The notes below the pieces were generated by a model. It was not told the origin of the DNA, did not search any database, and was given only the letters and a program-made list of their open reading frames with translations. From Bacillota bacterium (GTDB lineage Bacteria > Bacillota > Clostridia > Peptostreptococcales > Acidaminobacteraceae): a DNA stretch of 35,518 nt. The position numbers and the translations under genes were made by a program. The stretch lies in contig JAGXHV010000017.1 of the NCBI GenBank assembly GCA_024636005.1, forward strand, positions 1-35,518. Reading direction: 5' to 3'. Below, one piece after another: positions 26,583-34,951 of this stretch. The stretch's first letter is position 1; each line of letters begins with the position of its first letter.

Positions 26583-27626
26583 TTAAACGACTCCAATTCC
26601 AGATTCTTCAAAGGTGATCATATCAGAATTCATGCGGCATGCCGCCTCCAGAATGTTAAAGGCGAGTGCAGCACCGCTGCCTTCTCCAAGACGCATTTCC
26701 AAATTGAGAAAAGGTTCAAGTCCGAGTGTCGTCGATGCCAATTTCGCGCCTTTCTCATGAGAAGCGTGTGAAGCGAATAAGTAGGATTTTACATTTGGCT
26801 CAAGCGCACAGGCGATTAAAGCGGCAATGGTAGAAATGAAACCGTCCACCACTACGGGCACCTGGTTGGCAGCTCCACCAATCATAACACCTGCCATTCC
26901 TGCGATATCTAGACCTCCAACTTTTGATAGAATATCCAATGGGTCTTTTGAATCGGGAGTGTTGATAGTTATTGCTCGCTCAATCACGGATGCTTTATAG
27001 TCTAGTTTCTCTATAGGATAATTCGCACCCACGCCAGTGATTTCATATGGAGATGCACCTGTCAAAATGGAAAGTATTGCTGTTGAGGGTGTTGTGTTGC
27101 CTATGCCCATCTCTCCGGTTCCAAGTATTTTAGCCCCTTCCTTAATAGCCAATTCGGCTATTTCGATGCCGACCTCGAGTGCTTTTATTGCTTCAGATCT
27201 GCTCATCGCTGGTCCACGCGATATGTTTCCCGTTCCCATTCTGATTTTTCGGGAGAAAACTGCAGGATCATTGAGTTCGGCGTTGACTCCGATATCAATG
27301 GTATAGATTTTTGTTTTATGGGGATCGGCAAGTGTTCCAACTCCAGTGATGCGTTTTGATATATTTAGAGTTTGAAGTAAAGTTACAACCTGTGGAGCCG
27401 ATGCAATCCCTTCATCACAGACACCATGATCCGCACACATGACTATAATGGCGTGTCTATCAAGACTAGGCATCGCTACTCCTGTGATTCCCGATAGTTT
27501 GATTGCTATTTCTTCAATTTTACCAAGGGACCCTTGAGGTTTTATGAGTTGATCCACACGCAGCCTGGTAGATTCCATTCTTTCTTGTTCCAGTGATTTT
27601 ATTTGTTTCAATTTTTCATAAAGCAT
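26583..27626 (-). CDS. cobT: Nicotinate-nucleotide-dimethylbenzimidazole phosphoribosyltransferase
   Basis: This 347-residue enzyme activates the lower-ligand base of cobalamin by making alpha-ribazole phosphate. Seen: KPQGSLGKIEEIA (29-41), VMCADHGVCDEGI (63-73), TGEMGIGNTTPSTA (170-183), GAANQVPVVVDGFIS and the catalytic Glu315 in RLGEGSGAALAF. The length is normal. The start at 27626 follows CAGGAGG by 5 bases. A cobalamin riboswitch plus terminator lies in its leader, so it is turned off when cobalamin is plentiful. No cobS, cobU or cobC is adjacent; with pduO near 2.2 kb it indicates assembly or salvage of cobalamin, with the rest encoded elsewhere. Confidence 0.96.
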   Translation of the reverse strand: MLYEKLKQIKSLEQERMESTRLRVDQLIKPQGSLGKIEEIAIKLSGITGVAMPSLDRHAIIVMCADHGVCDEGIASAPQVVTLLQTLNISKRITGVGTLADPHKTKIYTIDIGVNAELNDPAVFSRKIRMGTGNISRGPAMSRSEAIKALEVGIEIAELAIKEGAKILGTGEMGIGNTTPSTAILSILTGASPYEITGVGANYPIEKLDYKASVIERAITINTPDSKDPLDILSKVGGLDIAGMAGVMIGGAANQVPVVVDGFISTIAALIACALEPNVKSYLFASHASHEKGAKLASTTLGLEPFLNLEMRLGEGSGAALAFNILEAACRMNSDMITFEESGIGVV

Positions 27627-27646
27627 GACAACCTCCTGAATTTTAA

Positions 27647-27683
27647 ATAAAAAAAAGCCCATTACCCCTTGGGGTAATGAACT
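27647..27683 (-). terminator. Riboswitch expression-platform terminator before cobT
   Basis: On the minus strand CATTACCCC and GGGGTAATG form a stem followed by GGGC and eight T residues. It lies between the cobalamin aptamer and the cobT ribosome binding site, so ligand binding should end transcription early. Confidence 0.9.
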
Positions 27684-27695
27684 TTACCTTCGTTC

Positions 27696-27850
27696 ACCAA
27701 CTGTAATTAGGCAGGTCTCCTGGCTCAGCTTCAACGCGATTCGCACCTTCCCGGAAATCCAGTGGTATTTGCTATCGCTCCACAACACAGTGACGGGTTC
27801 GCTTAGGATTTTAACCTAATTCCCTATTCTCCATACTTGGCACCTAAAAA
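27696..27850 (-). ncRNA. Cobalamin riboswitch
   Basis: Read on the minus strand the aptamer shows the conserved cobalamin-riboswitch blocks in order: AGGTGCC, GAATAGGGAA, ACCACTGG, GGGAAGGTGCGAA and the highly conserved AGCCAGGAGACCTGCC (B12 box). It is followed by an intrinsic terminator and cobT. The aptamer type is the adenosylcobalamin-like class by length, which I infer only loosely. Confidence 0.95.
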
Positions 27851-27927
27851 CAATTTAATTTTACTCAAAAAAAAGGATGACGTCAAGTCAAAAGAATTGT
27901 TAATTTATTTTAATTGTTACAAAAAAA

Positions 27928-27955
27928 TTGCAACGATTCTTATTCGTGATATAAT
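27928..27955 (+). promoter_or_regulatory. Promoter of the aminotransferase gene at 27991
   Basis: TTGCAA (27928-27933), a 16-base spacer and TATAAT (27950-27955), 35 bases before the start codon. Confidence 0.65.
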
Positions 27956-27990
27956 AAATTGAAAGTTAAGAATACAGGAGGAGGCGTGAC

Positions 27991-29175
27991 ATGATCTCAA
28001 AGGAAATTCAAGAAAATATAAAAAATGCATCATGGATTCGTAGAATGTTCGTTGAAGGCGCAAAAATGAAGGAAGAATTCGGCGAGGATAAAGTATACGA
28101 TTACAGTCTTGGCAATCCCTACTTTGAGCCACCGAAGTCAGTCATTGACAAGCTTAAAGAAGTGGTCAATTCTGATGAGCCAGGTGCACATAGATATATG
28201 GACAATGCCGGATTCAAAGATGTCAGACAAAAAGTTGCGAATTCAGTCAACAAAGACATCGATGAGCCAATTGCATTCAATCATGTTTTAATGACAGTTG
28301 GTGCAGCTGGCGGAATTAATGTGGTGTTAAGAACGATTCTCGATCGTGGTCAGGAAGTCGTCATCATCGCACCATATTTTGCGGAATACATTTTTTACAT
28401 CAAAAATCATAACGGTGTGCCAGTGATTGTGAAGTCTGACGAAAGCACATTCGAGCCAAATCTTGAATTATTTGAAAGTAAAATTACAGAAAAGACAAGA
28501 GCGGTGATCATAAATTCTCCAAACAATCCAACGGGTGTCATTTATTCAGAAACGATCCTGAAAGATTTGGCTGAAATCATTGCCAGAAAAGAAGCAGAGT
28601 ACGGTCACAACATTTATGTGTTATCTGATGAACCTTACAAGGCACTCACTTATGATGGGATTAAAGTTCCAAATATTCATAACATCTTCAAAAATTCAAT
28701 GATCATTAACTCCTACTCAAAATCTCTTGGACTCGCTGGAGAACGTATTGGTTATATCGCCGTGAACAGCAAAATCGAAGACACTGAACTTTTGATGGGT
28801 GGACTCGCATTTGCCAATAGAACACTTGGATTTGTCAATGCGCCTGCGCTGTGGCAAAAGGTTACAGCTGACTCCATTGACGAAACTGTTGATATCAGTG
28901 AATATCAAAAACGTAGGGATGTACTCATAGAACATCTTGAAAAGATCGGTTTTGAAATGGTCAAACCAAACGGAGCTTTCTACTTATTCCCTAAAGCAAT
29001 GATGGAAGACGATGTCGCTTTCGTCATGGAAGCGAAAAAATACAACCTGTTGCTTGTTCCGGGAAGCGGTTTCGGATATCCAGGATATTTTAGAATTTCC
29101 TATTGTGTGGACATGGCGATGATTGAAAGATCATTACCGGCATTCACAAAACTTGCTGAATCATTTAAAAAATAA
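27991..29175 (+). CDS. PLP-dependent aminotransferase, class I (aspartate aminotransferase-like)
   Basis: This 394-residue enzyme has the class I aminotransferase motifs YSLGNPYFEPP, GAHRYMDNAGF, the NSPNNPTGV loop (175-183), LSDEPYKAL (D213, Y216) and Schiff-base Lys244 in SYSKSLGLAGERIGY, plus the late FRISYC arginine block. It is close to the AspB-like group used by Clostridia for Asp, Ala or aromatic substrates; the exact donor is not clear. GGAGGAGG lies eight bases before the ATG. It has its own promoter and a strong terminator and appears monocistronic. Confidence 0.93.
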   Translation: MISKEIQENIKNASWIRRMFVEGAKMKEEFGEDKVYDYSLGNPYFEPPKSVIDKLKEVVNSDEPGAHRYMDNAGFKDVRQKVANSVNKDIDEPIAFNHVLMTVGAAGGINVVLRTILDRGQEVVIIAPYFAEYIFYIKNHNGVPVIVKSDESTFEPNLELFESKITEKTRAVIINSPNNPTGVIYSETILKDLAEIIARKEAEYGHNIYVLSDEPYKALTYDGIKVPNIHNIFKNSMIINSYSKSLGLAGERIGYIAVNSKIEDTELLMGGLAFANRTLGFVNAPALWQKVTADSIDETVDISEYQKRRDVLIEHLEKIGFEMVKPNGAFYLFPKAMMEDDVAFVMEAKKYNLLLVPGSGFGYPGYFRISYCVDMAMIERSLPAFTKLAESFKK

Positions 29176-29178
29176 TAT

Positions 29179-29226
29179 AAAGCCATAACATGGAACCGAG
29201 ATGTCGGTCGTGTTATGGCTTTTTTT
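29179..29226. terminator. Terminator between the aminotransferase and glycosyltransferase genes
   Basis: AAAGCCATAACA (29179-29190) and TGTTATGGCTTT (29211-29222) form the stem, with an inner ACCGA/TCGGT stem and a run of seven T. The genes are convergent, so it probably serves both. Confidence 0.9.
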
Positions 29227-30347
29227 CATGCGATACTTTGCGATGTCAAACGAGAACACAATAGACCAATTTTATCTAGAGAGTAAGAAGTGGATATTTT
29301 TTGCATGCGGGATCGGATTTGACTCAGTGTTGCCGGATTGGTTATGAATTGCTCAACCATTTGATCAAGAGTGTCTATGTCACCTATATAAACCGCCAAT
29401 CCTTCATTTTCAAGTATAGTAGTGTTCTCTTCCTCTTGACCTCTTAGAAAAAAGGGAATGACCAAAGGAATTTGTTTGTGAATTGCTTCTGTGACTGTCA
29501 AACCACCCGGTTTGCTGATCAGTACATCGGACTTGTCCATGAGCTCTCCCACATTATTGACAAACCCGTAAAGATGGATTGTAATGTTCACAGGAACTTC
29601 CGAAAAGTCTCTTTTAATGGCGTTGAGTGTGGTTTTGTCGTGTCCACAGACTACGTGAATAACAAGTTTTCTTGTTGATTGTGTCAGCGACTTCAGTGCG
29701 TGGTGAAGTTTTTTGCTTCCAAGGCTACCACCCATCAAAAGAACAGTGAATACATCAGACTCACATCTTATACTCTGTGGAGGTTCGTAAAATGATTTCT
29801 TGACTGGAATCCCATAGACGAATATCCTGTTTGATGAAATTCCAAGATTGATCAATGATTTTTTGGTATGTTCATGGCTGGTTATGTATGCATCAATCAA
29901 GGGGTGTCTGTAAAAGGGATGCACTCCCAAATCGGTTACTACAGAGATGCAAGGTACATTTGTATACCCATCGGATTTAAGCTCAGCAATAGTGTGAACG
30001 AATAGCGGGTGTGTGGAAACCATAAAATCGGGTTTGTGTATTTTAAGGTAGTTTAGCATTTTTTTTCTAAGTAGTCTTTTGAACAATCGCTTAAGATGGG
30101 TATTGGGAAGAGGACGGCCAGAGATCTTATATAGTCCGCCATACAGCGATGGGACAAAATTCAATATGGCGCTGTAAGCATCCTCAATAAATAGTTCCAG
30201 CATCATGTTATTGTCTCTGAAAACGTCTATGATTTCTGCATCCATACCATCTGATTTCAATTGTTCCTTAAGTGAGTTTGCCGCCTGATTATGCCCTCCA
30301 CCTGTTGAGGCTGTGAATATGATTCCTTTTTTTACTTTTGTTTGCAT
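29226..30347 (-). CDS. Glycosyltransferase of the MGDG synthase / UgtP family
   Basis: This 373-residue protein resembles processive diacylglycerol glucosyltransferases (UgtP) and MGDG synthases, peripheral membrane enzymes that put sugar on diacylglycerol for glycolipids and lipoteichoic-acid anchors. Seen: the N-terminal TASTGGGHNQAANSL acceptor-domain motif (MGDG_synth), STHPLFVHTIAEL, VTDLGVHPFY, VLLMGGSLGSKKLH and the GT28 C-terminal SKPGGLTVTEAI nucleotide-sugar block. I chose ATG 30347 (MQTKVKKG), which follows TAGGAG; an in-frame extension to 30419 runs through a hairpin and has no family likeness. Transcribed leftward, alone, with an 8-base-pair inverted repeat at its ribosome binding site. 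Confidence 0.88.
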   Translation of the reverse strand: MQTKVKKGIIFTASTGGGHNQAANSLKEQLKSDGMDAEIIDVFRDNNMMLELFIEDAYSAILNFVPSLYGGLYKISGRPLPNTHLKRLFKRLLRKKMLNYLKIHKPDFMVSTHPLFVHTIAELKSDGYTNVPCISVVTDLGVHPFYRHPLIDAYITSHEHTKKSLINLGISSNRIFVYGIPVKKSFYEPPQSIRCESDVFTVLLMGGSLGSKKLHHALKSLTQSTRKLVIHVVCGHDKTTLNAIKRDFSEVPVNITIHLYGFVNNVGELMDKSDVLISKPGGLTVTEAIHKQIPLVIPFFLRGQEEENTTILENEGLAVYIGDIDTLDQMVEQFITNPATLSQIRSRMQKISTSYSLDKIGLLCSRLTSQSIA

Positions 30348-30357
30348 AAAAAAACTC

Positions 30358-30387
30358 CTACAATGTATTTGACTATAATCATTGTAG
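30358..30387 (-). promoter_or_regulatory. Inverted repeat touching the glycosyltransferase ribosome binding site
   Basis: CTACAATG (30358-30365) and CATTGTAG (30380-30387) are exact inverted repeats 14 bases apart. In the mRNA the second arm runs into TAGGAG, so folding would partly hide the ribosome binding site. It could alternatively be a protein operator. Confidence 0.45.
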
Positions 30388-30445
30388 AAGTTCAGTATTA
30401 GAGTTGTGTTAAAATCCATTTAGATTTTTGCTAAGTTTAGGTCAT

Positions 30446-31195
30446 TTAACGGGTTTTGTGGAGTGAATTATAATTGATATTCGCTTGATCAAGTCCCGAA
30501 CTGATTATGAAGGCCAAAATTGCACCGATGGCAAACTGGACAATGTTCCAAGGGATACTGAAAATTGGTACCATAAAGTTGCCATAAATGATTCCAGCTG
30601 CAACATAGTAACCCAGTACCATCCAGATGCCGGCTACCATCATGCCCACGAGTTGGTTGAAAGAAACCCCGTATTTCTGCTTCAGTTTGAAAAGTAGGGC
30701 TCCAAGGACCGGAAGTCCTATTGCAACGACAAGCAACTGCCAATTGAGCTTTTCAGCCATTTCAGAGGCAACTTGAAGTGAGGAGACATCTTCCACATTT
30801 TCAAGAATCAAATTCAAATTTGTGTTTCTGATAGTGAATACGAAACCGATCAGAGCCATGAACCAAACGCTCATTGTGGTCCAAAGGACGCGTTTTTGAC
30901 TGCGGGCTTCGCTGGAGAAATAACCTATGAGAAAACCCATAGTGGATTTAATGATCAGAGTAGGAATGACCCAGTGCGCGTAGCCACCTAGGAAATCTGC
31001 GAGAGCAGAACCTACGCCAGCTGCGAATGCACCATACAATGGTCCTAAAAGCATGCCTGCAAGAAAAATTGTCGTGTCTCCGGCATGGATATATCCATTT
31101 GTGAATGGCACAGGTATTTTGATTGCAGATGTCGTTATGAACACAAAAGCAGTCATAAGAGCTGTGTAAATCAGTATTTTTAAGTTGCCTTTCAT
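30446..31195 (-). CDS. ECF transporter S component, probable vitamin B6-type
   Basis: This 249-residue membrane protein has about six hydrophobic helices and the S-component signature NGYIHAGDTTIFLAGMLLGP (residues 33-52) with GSALADFLGGYAHW after it, as in the ECF_ribofla_trS-like family (PF07155). The substrate is not fixed by sequence. The divergent MocR-type regulator next door suggests pyridoxal or pyridoxine, as proposed for PdxU-like proteins. The start at 31195 follows GGGGG by six bases. No ECF ATPase or T gene is nearby, so it would share the energy module with BioY. The two divergent genes share a 105-base regulatory gap. Confidence 0.85.
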   Translation of the reverse strand: MKGNLKILIYTALMTAFVFITTSAIKIPVPFTNGYIHAGDTTIFLAGMLLGPLYGAFAAGVGSALADFLGGYAHWVIPTLIIKSTMGFLIGYFSSEARSQKRVLWTTMSVWFMALIGFVFTIRNTNLNLILENVEDVSSLQVASEMAEKLNWQLLVVAIGLPVLGALLFKLKQKYGVSFNQLVGMMVAGIWMVLGYYVAAGIIYGNFMVPIFSIPWNIVQFAIGAILAFIISSGLDQANINYNSLHKTR

Positions 31196-31215
31196 TTTGA
31201 ACCCCCGATTTAGTA

Positions 31216-31244
31216 TTGTTTTCACTACCAATATAAGTTATAAT
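31216..31244 (+). promoter_or_regulatory. Promoter of the MocR-family gene
   Basis: TTGTTT (31216-31221), a 17-base spacer and TATAAT (31239-31244), about 57 bases before the start at 31301. Confidence 0.6.
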
Positions 31245-31300
31245 TGACATTATTAATAGAGGCAGTTATTCAAATAATGACCAGGACAGATGAGGGGATT

Positions 31301-32692
31301 ATGATTGGGTTTGTGATAAATTTTGAGGGGAGCTCAGGCGTTCCGAAATATATTCAACTGTACGAGTACATAAAAAAGGAAATCATGGAGGGTAATTTGA
31401 CCGAGGGCGAAAAACTGCCTTCGGTAAGATCGGTATGTGAAACCCTAAAAATAAGTAAGGCAACTGTTGAAAATGCCTACAGTCAACTTGTAGTCGAAGG
31501 GTATATCGAAAGCCGGGCCAAGAGCGGGTACTATGTGATCGCATTTGATGATTTCACCTTTACTCAACTATCCGGGCAGGAATTTTTTCGTGAGGGACAA
31601 AAGACACTCATAGAAGAACCTGTTAAATTCGATCGGGCGGATGAGGGCACTTTCAACTTCACTGAATGGAAAAAAGCTGTCAATCGCGTCCTCGAGTATG
31701 ATACTCAAACGCTGCTCAGCTACGGGGATGTACAGGGAGAGTATGCACTTAGATATGAAATCGCAAAGTTCATTCATCAATCCAGAGGGGGCAGATGCCA
31801 TCCGGACCAGATTATAGTCGGTGCCGGCATTCAAGTACTCTTCGGACTTATTGCGACGCTTTTCAGAGGCATCGAGGATCAAATCGGTTTTGAATATCCT
31901 GGATTCTCAAAAGGTATGTACATCTTTGAGGATTATGGCTATCAGACTGTCAAAATACCTGTTGAAGACGATGGAATAGACCTTAATAGATTAGAGGCTT
32001 CCCAAACAAAAATTGTCTATGTCTCTCCTTCACACCAGTATCCAACAGGGAGTATCATGCCCATCAAAAAACGAATCCAGCTGCTGAACTGGGCCAGTAA
32101 AAAAGGAGCTTATATCATAGAGGACGATTACGACAGCATGCTTCGCTACGAGGGGTATCCGGTTCCTGCGCTTCAAGGACTTAATTATGGTAAAAACGTC
32201 ATTTACGTAGGATCGTTTTCGAAACTGCTCATTCCATCGCTCAGAATTAGTTTTATGATTCTTCCTGAGCGACTGATGGAAGATTTCAATGGAATCAAAG
32301 GGCGTTATTCACAGTCCGTCTCGAAAATCGAACAATTGGCACTAGCGGGATACATGTCAGAAGGTTCGTTTGAACGTCACATCAGGAGAATCAAGAAAAT
32401 TTATGGCAAAAAAAATCAGTTGCTGATTGAAGCTTTCAAGCGATATCCCACAAAGAACTTCAAATTGATTGGAAAAGAATCAGGCCTTCATGTGGTACTG
32501 GATTTTCATGCGGATGTGGAAATCACAAAAGTGGTTACAATGGCGAAAGGCTTGGGCGTTTTGCTTGAAGGTGTGGATGAGTATCCTGATAACAGAATTC
32601 TTGTGTTTTCATACAGTGGTATCCCAGATGATTGGATCGATCCTGTAGTAAAAGAAATAGTCGAAATATCAGATTTAGCAAGAAAAATATAG
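31301..32692 (+). CDS. MocR-family (GntR-aminotransferase) transcriptional regulator
   Basis: This 463-residue protein joins a GntR winged-helix domain (about 10-80: KYIQLYEYIKKEIMEG, LPSVRSVCETLKISKATVE) to an aminotransferase-like domain (about 120-460) with SPSHQYPTGSIMP, EDDYDSMLRYEG and Lys308 in GSFSKLLIPSLR, which can bind PLP. The family uses PLP or an amine adduct as signal; PdxR is the best known. I chose ATG 31301 by the TGAGGGG site before it; a frame from 31244 starts within the promoter. It diverges from an ECF S component and lies 12 bases before an acyl-ACP thioesterase gene, which is probably co-transcribed. Confidence 0.9.
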   Translation: MIGFVINFEGSSGVPKYIQLYEYIKKEIMEGNLTEGEKLPSVRSVCETLKISKATVENAYSQLVVEGYIESRAKSGYYVIAFDDFTFTQLSGQEFFREGQKTLIEEPVKFDRADEGTFNFTEWKKAVNRVLEYDTQTLLSYGDVQGEYALRYEIAKFIHQSRGGRCHPDQIIVGAGIQVLFGLIATLFRGIEDQIGFEYPGFSKGMYIFEDYGYQTVKIPVEDDGIDLNRLEASQTKIVYVSPSHQYPTGSIMPIKKRIQLLNWASKKGAYIIEDDYDSMLRYEGYPVPALQGLNYGKNVIYVGSFSKLLIPSLRISFMILPERLMEDFNGIKGRYSQSVSKIEQLALAGYMSEGSFERHIRRIKKIYGKKNQLLIEAFKRYPTKNFKLIGKESGLHVVLDFHADVEITKVVTMAKGLGVLLEGVDEYPDNRILVFSYSGIPDDWIDPVVKEIVEISDLARKI

Positions 32693-32704
32693 GAGGAATG
32701 ATTT

Positions 32705-33463
32705 ATGGGCGTGGCTTATATTCAGGAGTACGGACTTAATACGTACGATTTTGATAAAAATGGAAAAGTGAGATTGACCAGCATTGTGAATTGTCTTCAG
32801 GACATTTCCACCAGACACTTTGAAAGTGCTGTAAGGAATCGTTTTGAAGGCCCGCTTGGACTATGGGTCATAGTGGAGTGGAAAGTTGATATTGTAAAAA
32901 TGCCAGAAACGGCAATGAACATCAAAGTGACGACTGAACCGACTTATTTCAGAAAATTCATTGCTTATAGAGATTATAAAATCGAAGATGAAAATGGTGA
33001 ATGTATTGGAACCGGTGTGAGCAAATGGGCGTACCTCGATATAAGCTCAAGAAGACAGGCCAATATACCAAGTGCATTCAATGAAATTTTTGAAGTCGAG
33101 GAAGGTGTGTTCAAACCCGATCGTATGGTCATCTCTGTTCCACAGAGCAAAATATCTCACTCTGCAAAAATCATGAGTTATGATTCTGATCTGGATGTCA
33201 ACCAACATGTCAACAACGTCGTTTATATCAGATGGGCTCTTGATGCGCTTCAGATGTCTCCTTTTGCTTTTGATGAGAAGTGGAATCCTATGGCGCTAAA
33301 AGTCAACTTTAAAAAGGAAGTTTTTGCACACACTGAAATAGAAATCGAGAGTTTTGTCGATGAGATGGGTTCAAATGAAAAACGCTCAATCCACCGTCTT
33401 AAAAACAACCAAGGTGAATTGAGCGTTGATATGGAAATTGATTGGATCAAAATCAGTGACTAG
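32705..33463 (+). CDS. Acyl-ACP thioesterase
   Basis: This 252-residue enzyme releases free fatty acids from acyl carrier protein. It is a double hot-dog protein of the FatA/FatB-like bacterial family: an N-terminal domain with DISTRHFES and a C-terminal domain with SDLDVNQHVNNVVYIRW, containing the conserved N166, H168, N170 and N171 (the N-x-H-V-N-N motif). Length is typical. GGAGG lies nine bases before the ATG. Upstream the MocR gene ends 12 bases away. Its last 11 bases overlap the end of the convergent MATE gene, leaving no room for a terminator in between. Confidence 0.92.
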   Translation: MGVAYIQEYGLNTYDFDKNGKVRLTSIVNCLQDISTRHFESAVRNRFEGPLGLWVIVEWKVDIVKMPETAMNIKVTTEPTYFRKFIAYRDYKIEDENGECIGTGVSKWAYLDISSRRQANIPSAFNEIFEVEEGVFKPDRMVISVPQSKISHSAKIMSYDSDLDVNQHVNNVVYIRWALDALQMSPFAFDEKWNPMALKVNFKKEVFAHTEIEIESFVDEMGSNEKRSIHRLKNNQGELSVDMEIDWIKISD

Positions 33464-34820
33464 AGACTATGTTCTTTGCCCATTTGTTGGACAGGACTCT
33501 AGGTAAGCCTAAAAACATTTTGGCGATTTCTTCTAGAGAGACGAGTGCAACCACCCAGTATACAGGCAGTCCCCAAACAAATGCTCCAATGAAAGCCAGA
33601 GGAACACCGATCAGCCAGACAGAGCCCATTTCTAGAAACATGGAGAACAATGTGTCCCCGCCACTCCTCAAAGTTCCTATGACGACTATGGTATTGTAAA
33701 ACTTAAATGGCATGAAGAAGGCCATGATCTTTAGTGTCATCATAGTACTGTCATACGCTACAGGGCCCAAATTGTAAAGATTGGTCACGATGATCGGTGA
33801 GAATAAAAAGATCAGTCCACCAACGACCACACCACTGAGTAGACTGAGAGAAAGAAATTTCTTGTTGTATTCAATAGCCGTATCGATTTCATCTGCTCCG
33901 AGAGTGTTGCCGAGCATGACAGCCGATGCGTTACCAAGACCGAAACTGATGACCATGAAAAGATTGTTCACTGTCGTAGAGATCATGACCGATGCCGCTG
34001 CCTCAGTACCTATACGCGCATAAACAAGAGCGTAGGTTGTCATTCCAAGGGCCCAGAATGTTTCGTTCAATATGACTGGGAAGGCCTTATTTCCAATCCT
34101 CTTGAATTCACTCTTACCAACTGAGAACATGTCTGCGATACGCACAGATAATTCCGGAGTGTTCTTATAAATATGAATCAAAATTATTGTCACTTCAATG
34201 GTTCTTGCTATCAGTGTCGCTATTGCTGCACCTTTGACACCATAGGCAGGAAATCCCAAATGACCAAAAATCAGGATGTAATTGAGAAAAGTATTGACGA
34301 TAAGTGATATAGCACTTGCATACATAGGAAGTTTTGGTTTTCCGATACTTCTTGAAGAAAAGCCATAGGCAAAACTGATGGCGGTCATGACATAACTCAA
34401 ACTGACAATTTGTAGATATTCAACGCCTAGATTGACAACGGCAAGGTCTTTGGACATAAAACCAATAACGAACTTGGGAAAGAAAAATCCTACGATGAAG
34501 AAAAACGTGGAAATCACTAAACTGAACCAAAGTGCTACTGAAAGTACTTTTTTTATTTTTTCAACTTCTTTTCGGCCCCAATACTGTGCGACAAAAATAC
34601 TCGTTCCGCTATTGGCACCAAAGAGGATCAATATCATCAGAAAAAAGACTTGATTGGCAAGTCCGACAGAAGTGATATGTGTTTCACCAAGCTGTCCGAT
34701 CATAACGTTGTCGACAAGGTTGAGGGATGATGAAATCAAATTTTGTAGTGCGATTGGCAACATGATGCCAAATAGTATTTTGTAAAAGGATTTATTCTTT
34801 TTAAAGCCTAGTGAAATCAT
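33453..34820 (-). CDS. MATE-family multidrug/toxin exporter
   Basis: This 455-residue membrane protein has about twelve hydrophobic helices and MATE features: LPIALQNLISSSLNLVDNVMIGQLG at the start, ANSGTSIFVAQYWGRKE (the loop between helices 2 and 3) and GAAIATLIART in the middle. It exports organic cations or drugs using Na+ or H+; substrate unknown. GGAGG lies five bases before the ATG. It is convergent with the thioesterase gene, overlapping it by 11 bases, and divergent from the response-regulator gene. Confidence 0.93.
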   Translation of the reverse strand: MISLGFKKNKSFYKILFGIMLPIALQNLISSSLNLVDNVMIGQLGETHITSVGLANQVFFLMILILFGANSGTSIFVAQYWGRKEVEKIKKVLSVALWFSLVISTFFFIVGFFFPKFVIGFMSKDLAVVNLGVEYLQIVSLSYVMTAISFAYGFSSRSIGKPKLPMYASAISLIVNTFLNYILIFGHLGFPAYGVKGAAIATLIARTIEVTIILIHIYKNTPELSVRIADMFSVGKSEFKRIGNKAFPVILNETFWALGMTTYALVYARIGTEAAASVMISTTVNNLFMVISFGLGNASAVMLGNTLGADEIDTAIEYNKKFLSLSLLSGVVVGGLIFLFSPIIVTNLYNLGPVAYDSTMMTLKIMAFFMPFKFYNTIVVIGTLRSGGDTLFSMFLEMGSVWLIGVPLAFIGAFVWGLPVYWVVALVSLEEIAKMFLGLPRVLSNKWAKNIVSSH

Positions 34821-34887
34821 AATGCCTCCAAAAAAATCGTGACGCTAATTTATTATACACGAAACTTTACAAAGATTGAACGCAAAT

Positions 34888-34920
34888 TTAACTTGTTAAG
34901 AAATCGAAAATTATTATAGA
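34888..34920 (+). promoter_or_regulatory. Promoter with palindrome for the response regulator
   Basis: TTGTTA (34893-34898), 16 bases and TATAGA (34915-34920) form a possible promoter. A TTAAC-TT-GTTAA palindrome (34888-34899) overlaps the -35; PhoP-type boxes use similar TTAACA-like units, so autoregulation is possible. Confidence 0.4.
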
Positions 34921-34951
34921 ATGGACATAAGAAGGAAGAAGAGGTGACATT

